A stretch of 64,000 nucleotides of DNA from Posidonia oceanica (Eukaryota > Streptophyta > Magnoliopsida > Alismatales > Posidoniaceae), in the NCBI GenBank assembly GCA_037176725.1, contig JAZBRS010000023.1:30313001-30377000 (forward strand). Direction: 5' to 3'. This document shows, piece by piece, positions 45,201 through 57,472 of this stretch. Numbering within the stretch: position 1 is the first letter of the stretch; the number at the start of each line of letters is the position of its first letter. Below the pieces are notes generated by a model. The model had not been told where the DNA came from and made no database searches. It worked only from the letters and a program-made list of their open reading frames with translations. A program made the position numbers and the translations under genes.

Positions 45201-46530
45201 ACCATTAATCACTTCAAACATTTAAAACTCTATTGATTAAACATATAAACCCTTTTTAATTATCTAACAAATACTCACAACATTAAAAATTGTCTCAAAT
45301 ATCACTTAAAATATCTAACTCTTTTAAAAACACATAAACCATTTAAGAAGTACAATCACCTCAGGTTTTTAATTAACATACGACATCTAAACACAATACT
45401 GAATGAAATTAATTAAACTTTACAAATATTTAAAACACATTTTACGGCCCTACCAAGACGAAAAATACCACACTGAGAAAATCCTTCTTCACCAGTCCAC
45501 CTTAAGAATTTGACTATTTAACTCGCATTAATTAATCCACCAACCTATCCTAATAATCAATTTTCCTTAAGCAAACTTGCCCTCTAATCTTAAATTCACG
45601 AATTAATAAGTTATTATTCTCTAAGGAATTTACCCTAATAATCATTAATAATTCAAGTTTTCTTTTAAACTTTCCTAATTTTAATTCACTAAATTAATCC
45701 ATTAAGCATCTTTGTCATTAAATAATTAAATTCCCTTTTTAAATTCAAGAGAGAATTCCATTCCCCAAAATTTCACAAAATCATTTACTTATGCATTATT
45801 AGCAAAAATATTCTAAATTCCCAAATTAATTCACAAAAACATAGAAATAATAAAAATCCCTCAAGTTATAAATTTAACCCATAAATTCCACATATTCCAT
45901 CATAAATAAAATAAAAACCTCTTAATTTCTACAAAAATTTGGACATATCCTCCCCATAAATTTCAACAATAAAATTTCATTTCTTTCAAGAAAAATTCAC
46001 AAAAATTTGGCAGAACCTCAGTACACAGTCCACTGAAAATTTAAGCATCCATTCACAATTTTAACACAAACAAATCCCTCATTCATTTACCAGAAAAAAA
46101 ATTCACAAAAATTAATTAATTCACAGCTTGCAAGAATTCATTTTCATCCTCATTGCATTCACAAAAATCCCAAAAATAAGCAACATTCCATTTCACACCT
46201 CTTCCTTCATACAAAACCCAAAAATCATCATTCACAAAACCAAAAAAAAAAATCATCCATAAAAAACATCTCTGTCCCCCTGACTGTCGGCCGTCTGCCC
46301 TCTCCAGCCATCCACCGCCGCCCAATGCCGCCAGCCATGCCACACAAAAGCAAGGAAGATGGAGGAAAGGAGGGGAATACCTCCTCCGCCGACGAGTACT
46401 ACCGTCCGAGCCACCACCACTCGCATCACCTCCACTGCCGCCGCTCGCCATCGGGAGAAGAGGAGGAGAGACCGGTCGCGCTGCCGTTGCATCGCCGGAG
46501 TTGCACCACACCGCCAAAGACCGCCATAGA
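42290..46530 (-). pseudogene. Antisense gene 2 of element B: plant mobile domain protein
   Basis: Minus-strand copy of the nine-exon gene described in A. The PMD exon is 44083-44736, exactly 654 bp as in A, with GEMMITLEDVVRLVGLRVDG readable near 44480-44540. The last exon ends at 42290. Splice borders match A, and the last acceptor is an intact CAG here. Stops of the TAG kind occur (for example after LPDF in exon 3, shared with A, and VANQ-stop near 44296). The first exon start is less clear: the base triplet aligned with the A ATG reads GTG. The large first intron, about 45065-46370, is AT-rich. Conservation of exon length and splice borders between two diverged copies suggests the gene was functional when A and B split. 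Confidence 0.82.
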
Positions 46531-47085
46531 ATCGACGAAGAGGAGAGTGGGATATCACTGAGTGGAAGGGAGGAAGAAAGGTGTGAGGCCAAAAAGGGGG
46601 CAACAGTTCGGTTTTGTTACTGAACTCGCGCCCTAGTCGCCAAATATAGAAGCGACCAGTTTAGACACCGTGTTTTGCAGCGACTAACCCCTCAGCTTCC
46701 TTAGGCACCAACTTTCCCACCTCAGTTTGAACCGCCCTAGTGGAGGCCATGTTAGCATCTGCCACCGTGAATAGCGGCAACAACCCATCCAAAATTGGTA
46801 ATAATAATAATAATAATGAACACCGTAAAATTAGGCATAACTTTCCCGCCTCATTCGAACCGCCTCTGAGCTAGACGCCCCTAATAGCAACGACTAGAAC
46901 TGACAGACCCTTTTCTTTCTTTCTTTCTTCTTATTTATTTAAAACAAATTATCCACCATTAATTCAGACACTAATAACCCACCAACACAACAGTAAGCAC
47001 AACCAATTTAACCAAACTTAAAATAAAAATATCATTATTAACTCATGTCCAAAACATAACATGACCATTACACTATAAAATAAAC
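46531..47085. other. Spacer between antisense genes 2 and 1 (B)
   Basis: Contains AGTCGCC/GGCGAC-type palindromes at about 46630-46760 and 46840-46890, an (AAT)n run at 46798-46818 and a short (TTTC)n at 46911-46930. No gene. Confidence 0.6.
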
Positions 47086-48457
47086 TCAACCGTACATTGC
47101 CCTGCTCGTGTGACTAAGGCCGAGCATCTTCAGAAACTCCAACCTATCTTCGGTATACTTCCGAGGAGTAGGGCGAAGCCAGGCATACCACTTCAGTTAC
47201 CTTGACTCCTGTGACTCCCGAGAAGCTTCAGACAGACGAGGTGCACTCAGGGACACTCGCCTGCCGATGTGGACCCAGCGGACGATGTACTCCAGAGCCA
47301 TCCTCTCATCCAGCTCACCATCCTCTCTGCGGGCACGAATTGGGGGAGATAGCAATGAACCAGGCTGAACAGAGAGCTCTTGGTTTAATAGGCGTGGGCA
47401 ACGCTGAATCAGATACAACACAAAGGCCCTGGCTCCCACCAGGACCAGTTCGAGATAACTGTGAACTGCATTCATCACTCGTGCCTTTTGAGCCTCAGGC
47501 AGCTTTGGCACAAAGTCAAAATCCTGCAAGGACAAAGAGTCAAGTCGGAATATGCAGTCATAAAAAGGCAGCCCGGTAAAATCAGCATAGCACCGACAAT
47601 GGGACATGAACCATCTGTGCAGCAGTATGGGAGAGCCAAAGAACTTCCCTGAGCAAGACGCACTCGAGAGCCCCCCATGGGGTATGCCAGCACAGCAGGA
47701 GTCAGATACAAGTCTGGCCGAGCCACTACGAGCATGAGAAGGTCCACATGATGAGGATCCAACGTGAAATTTTCATCAGCAAACAGTGCAAGGCCACCAA
47801 CTGCTACAAACAAACACATCTTCAGTTCGTTTTCAGCAAGTTGCTGGGTGCTAAGTATCTCCTACAAGCCCTGAAGAAACAGCCTCCCTAAACGCACCAA
47901 TGCCTTGCTAGCATCCTGATCCTTCGCCAAATACCGGCCTATCTTCCTGGAATCTACTGTCTCAACAGATATGGCAAAGTGATCGTCCGATGTTTCAGTA
48001 GATTCTGCCACAAGTCCAAGTAAAGAAGTAGCCTCCTCACAAGAAATCAATGTCTCCCCATGAGGAAAGTTGAAGGTGTTAGAGGAGCCATTCCAAAAGG
48101 CCATCAATGCATGCAACAAGGGCCAAGGTAGAGGGGCACGCATCAAATCCAAAAGTTTGTCAAAACCACTGGATTCAAAGAGATGCCTATTGCTTTCCGC
48201 TCGGCCAATCATGCTAGATACCCAAGGCAGAGAGTACCATAATGAATTATGGAAATTCGAACATCCGGTAAGGTTTACTACAACCTATCACAAGTAAACA
48301 CTCAGAGACAAGACCACAAACAAGCAAAGCATACAAGGACAAAGAAGAGAAGGAGAGAGCATACCTGATCTCCATGAATGGCTTGCATCAAGTGGTTGGG
48401 GATATCAACCACCCTCTCCACGGTGAAGGTTGAAGAAGAGAAAGAAGGAAGCTTCAT
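47086..48457 (-). pseudogene. Antisense gene 1 of element B: PMD-like protein
   Basis: Two exons on the minus strand: 48365-48457 (ATG at 48457, 93 nt as in A) and 47086-48284 (1199 nt, one base shorter than in A). The intron has GT-AG borders. The single-base difference is a frameshift near 47650-47690, after the LAYPMGG block. A TGG-to-TAG stop lies near 47862 and another TAA near 47192. The position equivalent to the A stop at 2828 is still Gln here. The same PMD-like core (NTFNFPHGETLISCEEATSL) is visible around 48030-48080. Function unknown. Confidence 0.78.
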
Positions 48458-49511
48458 GGTCAAAGGGAGGGGATTAATTCTGCAGAATAACCTCTGGAAG
48501 ACAAGCACAGCCTCCTTTTATCCCCTCCTATCGAGAAAAACGGAGGATAAATCAGATTTTGAGACAAATTAGCCAGAAGATTGCGTGTCACCTCTACAAC
48601 AGGCGACTAATCCGGCCGCCAAGCTTAGCGGTGACTGGAACATTAGGACAGACCATCCTTTGCCTCCTTTCATAAAGGATGATCCTGCCCAACTGTGAAT
48701 TGAAAAGCGAAGATGAGGAACGAGCCCCTGCCTTAAAGCTCACACCGTGTCCACTGACACCACTGCTTCGACTAATGACAAAACATCGGTTTGGCAAGTG
48801 AAGGGTTCACTCCCTCACCCGATTCTCTGCGCATAGAGCCTCTTTACTTGCCAAATCGAGTTGTGAGACGACAGTCCTTTCCTGAGAGTACCGGTCACAC
48901 TCGAGGACGGAAAACACTTGACCACAACAAATTGCATTCATTCATTTTGCATATGGTTTGGGACCAACCGTACCCCGCCAGCCTAACCTAGCATATGGAC
49001 CATTCATTGCATCGTATGTTGACCTTGCATTATCATTGTTTGCTTGAATCATGCATCCATGCATTTTCTCATATCATTGGAAGTGAAGCACGGATGGAGC
49101 AAAATGACCTTCAAGAGTGTTAGAAACCCTTACGACATGTGATTCTCCAGTAGCCAACCTAGTTCCTACCTATCCTTTTATCAATTCCAATCCGAGTGAA
49201 GTCTCAAACAAGATGCCAAACTCCTTTTCGATCGTGTCGGGATAAAATCCCATGATTTCCTCCTTAGTCCTTGCCCCGTTGGAGCACCCTTACATGGTTG
49301 ACCTAGTCTCGACAGCGGCTGCGACACATGTTCCAAAACCAACTTGACCCCTCCATGCTTGAGTCTCCAATATGATGGCAGTTTAAACCTCTTTTTATCT
49401 TTCCTTTGACTACCCAACCAGTAAATTGTTTGAGACAGAGCTCCCCTTTTCAGGAAATGCTCAATAGGACATCGTTCTTACCTTGGAACCGATCTTATTC
49501 CAAGATCAGCT
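48458..49511. other. Element B non-coding segment between gene 1 and 3' LTR
   Basis: Inverted counterpart of 900-1908 in A. Candidate minus-strand promoter GGGGATAAAAGG at 48515-48526 and an AGTCGCC-type palindrome at 48600-48640. Nothing coding. Confidence 0.6.
48515..48526 (-). promoter_or_regulatory. Candidate TATA-like promoter of antisense gene 1 (B)
   Basis: Minus strand GGGGATAAAAGG, about 60 bp upstream of the ATG, matching the site in A. Role inferred. Confidence 0.42.
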
Positions 49512-49526
49512 CCAAGGAGGGGCATC
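49512..49526 (+). other. Polypurine tract of element B
   Basis: CCAAGGAGGGGCATC directly before the TG of the 3' LTR; identical to the A tract. Confidence 0.86.
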
Positions 49527-51103
49527 TGTAGATATCCGATTTTCACATTTCTGAGAGTTCTTAGAAGATAGGAACCAGCTAGGCACCCCATATCACACAA
49601 CTAAGGCTTAATAACACATTTTCCAAATTTTCCGTGATTTGTTTAAAGCATCGCTTGATTTTATTTGACTCAAGGCTGTTAGCTGTGGCATAGCTAGCGC
49701 ACTCAGACTCGTGGCAAGTCCAAGTACCCTAAGCACCCTTTTTCCTACTCAGATCAGTGGCAGATTTGAGTTAAAGAAGATGTTTTTATGATTTCATGAG
49801 ATTTCTGAAGTTTCCCGGGCTTTTATCTTGTTTTTCTGGATTAACTTAAAAGACAGGGCTAACAACACAAATGACCCAGCTCGTTGCCTCCCAGAGCGGC
49901 GACACATCCAGCCGGCTTTCAGAGGGGCGACTGGAATGTGTAGGCGCCTCTGAGACAGCCGACTAGCAATTTCTCTCTCTCTTTAGCTTGATAATTAATA
50001 ACCTGGACATTAATATAATACATGGGGAGGCTTTATAAATTATTATAACGCTTTTTCTACATTATCGATATTTCCATGGTCTTCAAGTATTTAATATATG
50101 TTATATCATATAAAAATCATATAATCAATTAAGGAATAAATCTAGAAAATCCTAAGTGGCTTCCAAATTATGACCTAGATCTTTCTAAAACATGTTTTTC
50201 AATCAATGATTTATCTTCCTAAAAATCAGAAACCAATCCTAGATTTATCTCTTAGAAATCATAAACAAATCTTTTAGTTGCTGGATTAGTGCTACAGTTA
50301 GACGCCTGTGTTACAGGCAACTGGTTGACGTGGACTCCCCGCTGACCTGGTTACGCGGTGTTTCCCTGGCATTTCCACGATCTTTTCAGGAGATATTTAC
50401 GCCAGTCGCCTGTCTATGCGGTGACTAGCCCTAAATATCAGTTCCCTTCTAGAAACTTCTAGAACCTTCCTAGGTCTAAGCCACCCGTGCCCCACGAACC
50501 TATAAAAAGGCTCTGTGAGTCAGTGCCCGGGAGGTGGTCAATTTTAGGTTTTGAGAAGGCAAAATTCATTATCTTCTAAGAGAGAAACCCTAGCCTCCAC
50601 GTTCAATCCAGAAACCCTAAATCACTGTGTCCCACCTTGAATCCCAGAGATCTCAAGGATTCCCAGAGCTCCAACCGTGCCTCCACTTCTTCATCCCACT
50701 GCATACAGCACGAAGGTGAAGGGAGTATCATCTTCCATTCTCTTTATTTTCATTATTGCATTCATTAGATTAGATTCATGGCATATGCATGCGGGGAACA
50801 ACCACCAGTTAGTATTAGTTGCATTTATTCATGTTATTTCCTATTTATTTGATCGATTTACTACACACGAACTCATCCAGATCTTCTGTTACTTGTTTTT
50901 TGAAGGAAAAGGAATCCGCTCACGTAATACGAGGAAGCCACTGGACGACACCCTACCGTCAATCCAGTGAGCTGACTACCCACATCATCATCATCTCCCC
51001 AGGCGCCTTGTCCGTCCATTAGTAAGTGGCGATCACAACAAAGTTAACAACGTACGTGGAAGCACAGTCATCTTCATAAACACCCCCCAAATCCACATCT
51101 ACA
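49527..51103 (+). repeat. Element B 3' LTR (1577 bp, complete)
   Basis: Runs from TGTAGATATCC to CACATCTACA. Both ends match the A LTRs; the middle is strongly diverged but keeps the same palindrome type (about 49880-49970 and 50285-50435). It ends against codons of element C gag. Confidence 0.9.
50501..50510 (+). promoter_or_regulatory. TATA box in element B 3' LTR
   Basis: TATAAAAAGG preceded by CGAACC, a strong plant TATA context, in the expected middle of the LTR. Confidence 0.7.
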
Positions 51104-51905
51104 GCTACGACTCCTGAGGAGTAGGGAGTGCAGGCAGCGCAAGGCGGCTAGGGGACACGACCGGAAAAGGTGTCGATGGTGCAGGGGCAGAGGGTGCAAG
51201 AGCAGATAACTGGCTCTGCATGGCCTGAGCTAGGGCCTGCATTTCTTGAGCCAGCCGGGAGATGGACCGGACTTGCTGGGCTAGGGCAGCCAAGGCAGGG
51301 GAGTCAAGGGCTGTAGGGAACACAAATGACTGCAAGGCGGGCAAAGGCGGGTCAGGTAGGGCTAACAAAGGTGGCCTGACAGGGGAACCTGGGGGGGAAA
51401 AGGTAAATGCCTCAGCACGAGGACCTATGGCCAGACGCGAAGGGGACGAAAGTACAGCCAGTAACGGACGCGATGCCACAGCGGGGGAGGGAGGCAATAC
51501 CCCGACATGGGATACCACAGACGATCCCCGAGGTAGGGGAGCAGATTGGCTAGGCAGAAGGATAGCAGCTGTGGGCTCAAAAGACACAGTTGAAGGACAA
51601 AGAAGCTGGCCCACATAGAAAGGAGGCACCGGACAGCTCAATCCACCAGTGCCGGGCGAAAGCGGGGGCGGATCCTGCGCCTCAGCACGAGGTGCCACAA
51701 GTAGAGAGGAGACAAGGGTAGCTGGACCAGGGAGCGCTCCTGGAGGAGGTGCCTAGAGAAATGGGCAGATGCTGGCCAAGAGAAAAAGGGAGGACTGATC
51801 ATCAACCCCGGCATTTGCGGGAGGCGACAAGCCAGAGGATGGATCCCCCAGGGTAATGGAGAAGATCCGGACAGGCAAGATAGGGAGCAGGACAATCAGA
51901 AACTA
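51104..51905 (-). pseudogene. Element C gag, N-terminal fragment
   Basis: Pro-, Ala-, Leu- and Ser-rich frame on the minus strand, open from about 51698 to 51105 and extending upstream past a CAG-to-TAG stop near 51753. The helical stretch LAQEMQALAQAMQSQLSAL resembles MQYQQLMETAQRLQGMALSL in the gag of D. The frame ends at the B LTR border. No enzymatic domain. The assignment rests on position after the leader and on similarity to D. Confidence 0.75.
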
Positions 51906-52911
51906 TATGCAAGGATAGTGAGCAGGTACGACCCGAAGACGCGCAGTTGGGCGTGGCTCGAGACCTGGAAAAGAAATAAACAAAACAGTTAGGTGGCTGC
52001 AAAGTTGTTAAGTTGTGGCATGAATGGCACACATGCAAATGAATGCCCTAAAATGCACTCTCTCACCATGCATGTCCTGAGTAGGTGGCCTACTTGGACC
52101 CACTCATGGGTATGGGATTTATTGACTCCAGGTTAGAACAAGTAGGTCCCCGCTCTAAATCCTGACCAAAGCTCAGGCAGTGAATGGGTGGTGCGTTTGG
52201 AGCCTCAACCCGGCCAAAAGCACGGGCTGTACCCTCGACTAACACCGACACGATTCTTGACAAGGGGGGACAGACCGACCAACTTACGCCACGCCAAAGC
52301 AATGGGGCAAGCGACCGGGACTATCCTTTGCAGACTGATGGGTAGACTCAGATGAGAAGAATGCATGCTTTCTAGAATGATTCAAACATGTGATATGCTT
52401 TAGAGTTTTTTACTTGCATTTTATTAACCAAGGGAAAAATTGCAAGTTTAGCTCTAGTTGTGCTTAAATGTTAAATGTTGGCTTTGTTGTTGCTTTTAAA
52501 TTAAGCCAAAGGGGAGCAAATATGTTTTTAATATCCTAAACATGGCATATGCATGAAGGGGAAAGAAACAGGAAGCCATGGCATGCAAACGATCACACAG
52601 CAAGGCAAAAGGCATGCGCATAGCAGGTGCATTGTGTAGTGGACATGAAAGTGAAAAAGAAAACACTCATCATATCAAAAAGCAGGTACGCATGACATGT
52701 GTATGTGTAGTGGCATAGCAACAGTGTAGAACAAAGCATTTACCACTCAAAAGGCATGTATAAAGCATAAACAAAGCAAATAAGAATAATGTAAGCAATG
52801 AAGCAAATAAACATGCATAAGGCAGGCAATAAAGCAAAGTAGTAGGCACAAGCAAGCGCAAGCGAAAAACCATGCAAGCGAAAAGCCAAAAGATGAAAGC
52901 CGGAGTCTAAC
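51906..52911 (-). other. Element C 5' leader
   Basis: About 1 kb between the primer binding site and gag. Similar in inverted orientation to the D leader (60592-61750), for example in the blocks around 52080-52330 and 61140-61400. No credible open frame. Confidence 0.65.
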
Positions 52912-52929
52912 TCCCCAGCGGAGTCGCCA
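52912..52929 (-). other. Primer binding site of element C
   Basis: Minus strand TGGCGACTCCGCTGGGGA, three bases from the LTR end. One mismatch from the D site. This type is what I remember for Ogre elements (reported as tRNA-Arg); I cannot verify the tRNA here. Confidence 0.82.
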
Positions 52930-53187
52930 GCCTGTGAACACGCCCTTTCTCCTTTAGGTCGAACCGGAGGGGGTCCGAAAGAGAGAGATTTTTATAGATG
53001 GAGCGACACGAAGAGGGAAAGCAAAAGGATAAGACAAAACAAGTCGCCACCTAGTCTATTCAATCGGGAGACGAGGAAAATCGGGGAAAGCATAGAAAAC
53101 ATGCAGATGAATGCAATGTTATGCAAAATGTATGACTCGTGCCAAGGATGAGGGCAAAATAGTCATTACGGGTCCAAAGAAAGGGTA

Positions 53188-53255
53188 AGGACTCCTGTTA
53201 CGTGCGGGGAAGGTGTTAGGCACCCCCGACACGCCCGAGGAATCGGTCTTTCTAG
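53188..53255 (-). promoter_or_regulatory. Conserved LTR 3' block in C
   Basis: Minus-strand copy of the block shared with L1, L2 and D (GGGGGTGCCTAACACCTTCC and AACAGGAGTCCTTACCC). Confidence 0.68.
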
Positions 53256-53850
53256 GCTTATCGCTCGCATTTGCAGGAATTTTGGCAATGATTGCCTTTA
53301 ACTGTACGCCCAAGGGGCAATGAGTACTATGCCATGTTATGAATGCTTTAAATGCCTAAGGGCCTGAATGCCATGCATGGGAAATTAAACATGCAACCTA
53401 TGTGCTTAGGAGCGTTGCTTGTGTTCCGAACCGAGCGAACCCTGGTTCGTGAGAACTCCAAATAGTAAGCATCACTGCCTTAATGCAAATGCAGGCGATA
53501 AAACAAAACGTCGATAAAATCACGCAATGCAAGTACGACATGCAAAGGGGAAAGGAAAGAAGGGTGGAAAAGTCAAATAAAACCACACGATGGGAGCATA
53601 AAACAGGCAAAGGGGAAAGAAGACGGATTCGATAAACCAAGTAAAAACCACACAATGCAAGCGTATGCAAAGGGGAAAGAAAACTTACAAGGAAAACCAC
53701 AGGAAAGCGGGCGACGTAAGGCACAAAACCAAAAGCAAGGGTCTGGCAGCATGCACAGGTGTCAAAGCATGTGCTGGAGGCAGTAAAACACAGAAAGTGG
53801 CAAGCGAAACCAAATCGGTGCTTTAAAACCACATTCAGCCAACTGTAAGC

Positions 53851-55972
53851 GTTGGGCGCAGCAATTACCTGCGTCCAATGTTGGACGCAGGACAAGAGGG
53901 CGTCCAATGCTTAAAGAAGGCAAACAGCAGAGAAAACATGCAGTTGAAAATCATGCATTCTAGATGTATGGATGCGAAGCAGATGTGGTGAAGCAGTAGA
54001 ATACATGCAGATTATGTCAGGCAGTCAAGGCAACAAATCAGAAGTGATTTGAGAGCAAGATACAAGCATAGAACATGATTTAAACATTGCAGGGTGTTGC
54101 ACGCTAGAGTACACAGCGTCCAATATTGGACGCTGAAGTACTCTGCGTCCAACAAGGTGCAGACAGAAACATAAGGAAATGCATGCAAGATGATAGAGAA
54201 AAAATATTAAGGCATGCATTTAAGTTGCTGTAAGCAGGTTTGGGCTAAGCATGCAAACATGGATCATATAAAAATCCAAGAAGGAGAGCATCTGCAAAGC
54301 ATGCACAAAGAAAACACAACTAGTGCTTAGGACGCAAGCAACACCTACGTCCTATGTAGGACGCTAGCACTACTTGCGTCCAACACAAAGGAAGGCACAA
54401 ACCTGAAGAAGCATGCATAAATCCCTGATAAAAAGCCAAGCAAACTTGGGAACAGCTGCTAAAGGGGCTAAACACAATCATGCAAGCATGAATTAAGTAG
54501 GCATGTGGAACAACAGCATCATAGAAGCATTTAAACAAGTGTAAGCTAAACAGAAGCATAGGACGCAAAGCACATCTGCGTCGAACATAGGACGCAGAGC
54601 ACAGCTGCGTCCAACACACAGAGGAGCATGGCAAGCTGCGAGAGGGATCTGAGCTTAAAAACCACTTAAATATGCATGCAAGCTACTGAAAGCAGGATAA
54701 CCAAGGCATGCAACCATAGATCAAACATGTATCAAAAATAAATGCAACATTCAAGCATTAAAATACATGTAAGCTAACAGAGGCATAGGACGCTGGATGC
54801 ACCAGCGTCCAACATAGGACAGAGTGCACTCCAGCGTCCTACATAGAAGAACAGTAAAGTATTCGGAAGCGAAAACACGGATCCAAGCTAGGATCGAAAC
54901 ATGATATAAGCATGATGGCATCTGGAGGCATGGAAGAAAGTATGCAACATAAATCCACAGATAAAAACATCCAGATCATGGCAGCATGGCAACAAAATAA
55001 AGAAAAACAAGTAAATGACCAGCAGGGTGTTGGACACTGCCTCAGGGCAAGTCCAACGTTGGACGCACCAAGATGTGCGTCCAACAGGTTAGGAAGCTTC
55101 CCGGCCAAAGACAGTGGCCAGGTCGGCCAAAAAGCTCAAACTAACTTGCTAGGAAGCAAGAGTGAGTGACGACGAGCATGTCCATGTGTTCGGCACCAGA
55201 AATAGGTGGGTGGATTGCTCCACCCACCTCCTCCTCCTCGTGGCCAGTGGTCGAGGCTATTCCGTCCAACGAAGGGGATATGTGTGTGTGTGCACTACTC
55301 TATCATGCTACTACATGCACAAGCTAGCTAGGGGTGAAGGAAACTTACCTGGTTGCAGCCTGCAGATGTGTATTTGCACTTCGCCGGCGACGAGGAAGAA
55401 GACGGCAGGCTAACTCCAGCGAGCTCTTCTGGGCACAAGGGAGGCTCAGGAGAGGTGGCTCTAGGCTTGGGGGCGGCCGTGGGAGTTCGCACAAGGTCTG
55501 GGAGCCCTCAATTTTCCAGGAGGTTGGGTGTGATGGTCTGTCCAACTCTCCGAAGTGTTGGGTTCCTACAATGGTTTTGTGTTGGGTTCTAGCAATGGCA
55601 GAGGTCGTGGCAAGGCTTGGCAGAGGTCGTGGAGAGTAGGGAGGCCACGAGGGGGTGTTAGGCGAGTTAGTGGATGTTAGGAGGTGGACGGAAAAGTCTT
55701 GGTGCGGCAGAGTGCAGGCGGCTGGCTTAGTGAGGGCGTGGTGAGCGGGAGACGCGCCGGTGGGGGAGATGACGCGGTGGCAGGCCGAGTTACTGGCCTT
55801 GGCGCGTAGTGGGGGTGAGTAAGTGGCCGAGGAGATCAGTAGTAAGTGTAGGTGGACGGAGGAGAAGACGGGCGGTGAGCCAGAGGCTGCAGCTGCTGCT
55901 GCAACTCCCAACTCGTTGGACACTGGCATAGAGCGCGTCCAACATTGGACGCTGCCAATGCCAGTGTCCAAC
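53851..55972. repeat. Seven self-palindromic units in the C LTR
   Basis: Units at 53851-53909, 54096-54153, 54326-54384, 54557-54615, 54784-54842, 55029-55085 and 55915-55972. Each has the form GTTGGACGC-N-GCGTCCAAC-GTTGGACGC-N-GCGTCCAAC with some substitutions. The first six start 227-245 bp apart. The intervening sequence is a degenerate repeat with CATGCA phrases. Confidence 0.9.
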
Positions 55973-56195
55973 GAGCCCAGGAGGCCAAAGGCTTGTTTTT
56001 TGGTTTTGGGCCTTGGTTAAGTGTGGGCCATGGCTTAGGTGGGCTTAGGTGAAGGTTTTGGTGAGGTTTTGGGAGGTTTTGGGATATGGTGAGGTTTTAG
56101 GGTGGGTTTGAGAAAGAGAGAGCCATCCTAGGGTCCAAGAAAGCTTGCAGAAAGGTCCAACAGCTTCCAAGCGGTCAAAATGCGGTGTCTAGACA

Positions 56196-57252
56196 AATCA
56201 ACAAAATGAAGATTTCCATCATGGTCAATACCTCCCTGGTGAAGGACTACGTAGGCCCGTCATAAACCACATCCCTGAAGGTCTATACCAGGGACAGCTC
56301 GGAAATGCGCCGCCGGATACAGGACACTAGAGGCAGAAAAACAACCCCAATGGAAGATTCCGAACAAGGGGTCATCCTTTGTTCTTTGAGCAATCACAAC
56401 AGCTGCCACATGGCCAGTATAGAGGATGAGTCAACCCACTATTCTCTAGTCCACCAGAACGGTTCCTTTAGGCTACAAATTCAAATGCTCAAGCAGCTCA
56501 GATAGGCAGCACCGACTTGGCAGAAATGAGGAAGATGCTCAGCACACTAGGAGTACACCCTCAAGCTCTGCCTTCTTTCGATATGGGCAAGTTCCCTCCT
56601 TTTCAGCTACCTCCGGGCTTCAAGTATCCAAAGATGCCTAAATTTAATGGAACCACAAATCCTCAAACCCATATTATGAGATTCCAAATGGAAGTCGTGC
56701 CTTACTGTCATGACTTAGGGTTCCTTATCCACCTGTTGTTCTATTTTCTTGAAGAGGAGCCCATGGAGTGGTTCATGTCACTGAGCAAGGAAGAATTAAG
56801 TAGTTTCAAGTGAATTCAAGAAATCTTGCTGCTCAAGTACCAATATAAGGTGGAGCCCAAGCCAACCTTCCTTGACTTGGCAAAGGAAATGATGGAACTT
56901 AGTGAAAACTGGTTCCCTTATGCCAACCAGTGGAGAGACATGGCTGCGAGATCAAGCCTAGAAATCCCAGAGAGACAAATGGTCCAAAAGCTGATAGCAA
57001 ACACCACAGGACCAATGAAGAAAGGACTTGCCAATGCTTACTGCCCATCTATCTTAGCATTGTATGAAGTAGCGGCATCAGTCAAAGAAAATCTCCATGA
57101 ATTTGAGGTGGAAGAACCGCAAATTCTTGAGGATGATATTGATAACATCGATGACATCACTATCAATTGAATTAAAAAAAGAAGGGGCAACAACAATTAT
57201 GGCAATAAAAGGCAACAATGGAGGCAACCACAACCTATCCCAAGTCTGTGGC
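56196..57252 (+). pseudogene. Element E gag remnant
   Basis: Plus-strand Ty3/gypsy gag fragment trapped between the LTRs of C and D. It holds FPPFQLPPGFKYPKMPKFNGTTNPQTH, a helical YCHDLGFLIHLLFYFLEEEPMEWFMSL and the YQYKVEPKPTFLDLAKEMMEL, WRDMAARSSLEIPERQMV and NTTGPMKKGLANAY blocks (56517-57170). This is a capsid-like gag domain related to, but clearly different from, that of A and B. A TGA (about 56811) and a TGA before the basic tail, plus a frameshift near 56490, break it. The left end stops at the C LTR and the right end at the D LTR. The parent element is not otherwise seen. Confidence 0.82.
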
Positions 57253-57472
57253 TGTAGACACCCCATTCTGACAGCCTGGAAGTTGGTAGTTCTCTTTTGC
57301 AGGCTCGTGTGGTCTCTGGATTGCCATTCCCTTTTCTAACCCATTTCCTGGCCCATTTCCAAACCCAAAACCTTGTCCAAAACCCTAGAAGCCTTTACCA
57401 AGCCTTCTGCAATTTTTACAACACTTCTAGGCCCAAACCTAAGCCCATTTGCAGCTTATGCCACCAGAGTGT

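Larger units (their letters stand above)
33313..51103 (+). mobile_element. Element B: second copy of the A family, 5'-truncated by A
   Basis: Plus-strand element with gag (missing its N-terminus), two proteases, G-patch, RT, RNase H, archaeal RNase H, integrase, two antisense PMD-type genes, polypurine tract and 3' LTR. It starts in mid-gag exactly at the A LTR border (GPHTAPGSDLK matching GHYAAPRTDLK in A), so its own 5' LTR must lie left of A, outside the window. Its right end interrupts the gag of element C; the flanking pentamer is GCTAC. A and B are diverged copies: for example, gene 1 shares about 75 percent of residues. Confidence 0.92.
51104..56195 (-). mobile_element. Element C: Ogre-like retrotransposon, 5' part
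   Basis: Minus-strand element. From right to left: 5' LTR (52933-56195), primer binding site (52912-52929), leader and the N-terminal part of gag, cut at 51104 by the insertion of B. The rest must lie left of B, outside the window. It belongs to the same broad group as D: same primer binding site, same LTR palindromes, related gag N-terminus. Confidence 0.88.
52933..56195 (-). repeat. Element C 5' LTR (about 3.26 kb)
   Basis: On the minus strand starts TGTCTAGACACC at 56195 and ends GTTCACA at 52933. Its first 40 bases resemble the D LTR start, and its last kilobase shares the conserved block and the GTGATGCTTACT stretch with D, L1 and L2. Seven 57-59 bp palindromic units lie inside. Open frames within it are not genes. 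Confidence 0.88.

Noticed and set aside
55345..55971. Minus- and plus-strand open frames in the C LTR
   Set aside because: Compositional frames in GC-rich LTR sequence, covering a palindromic unit; no homologue at the equivalent place in D.
53851..55972. CRISPR-like array in the C LTR
   Set aside because: Spacing and palindromic repeats look superficially similar, but the repeats are in a plant LTR, spacers are about 180 bp and themselves repetitive, and no cas genes are present.
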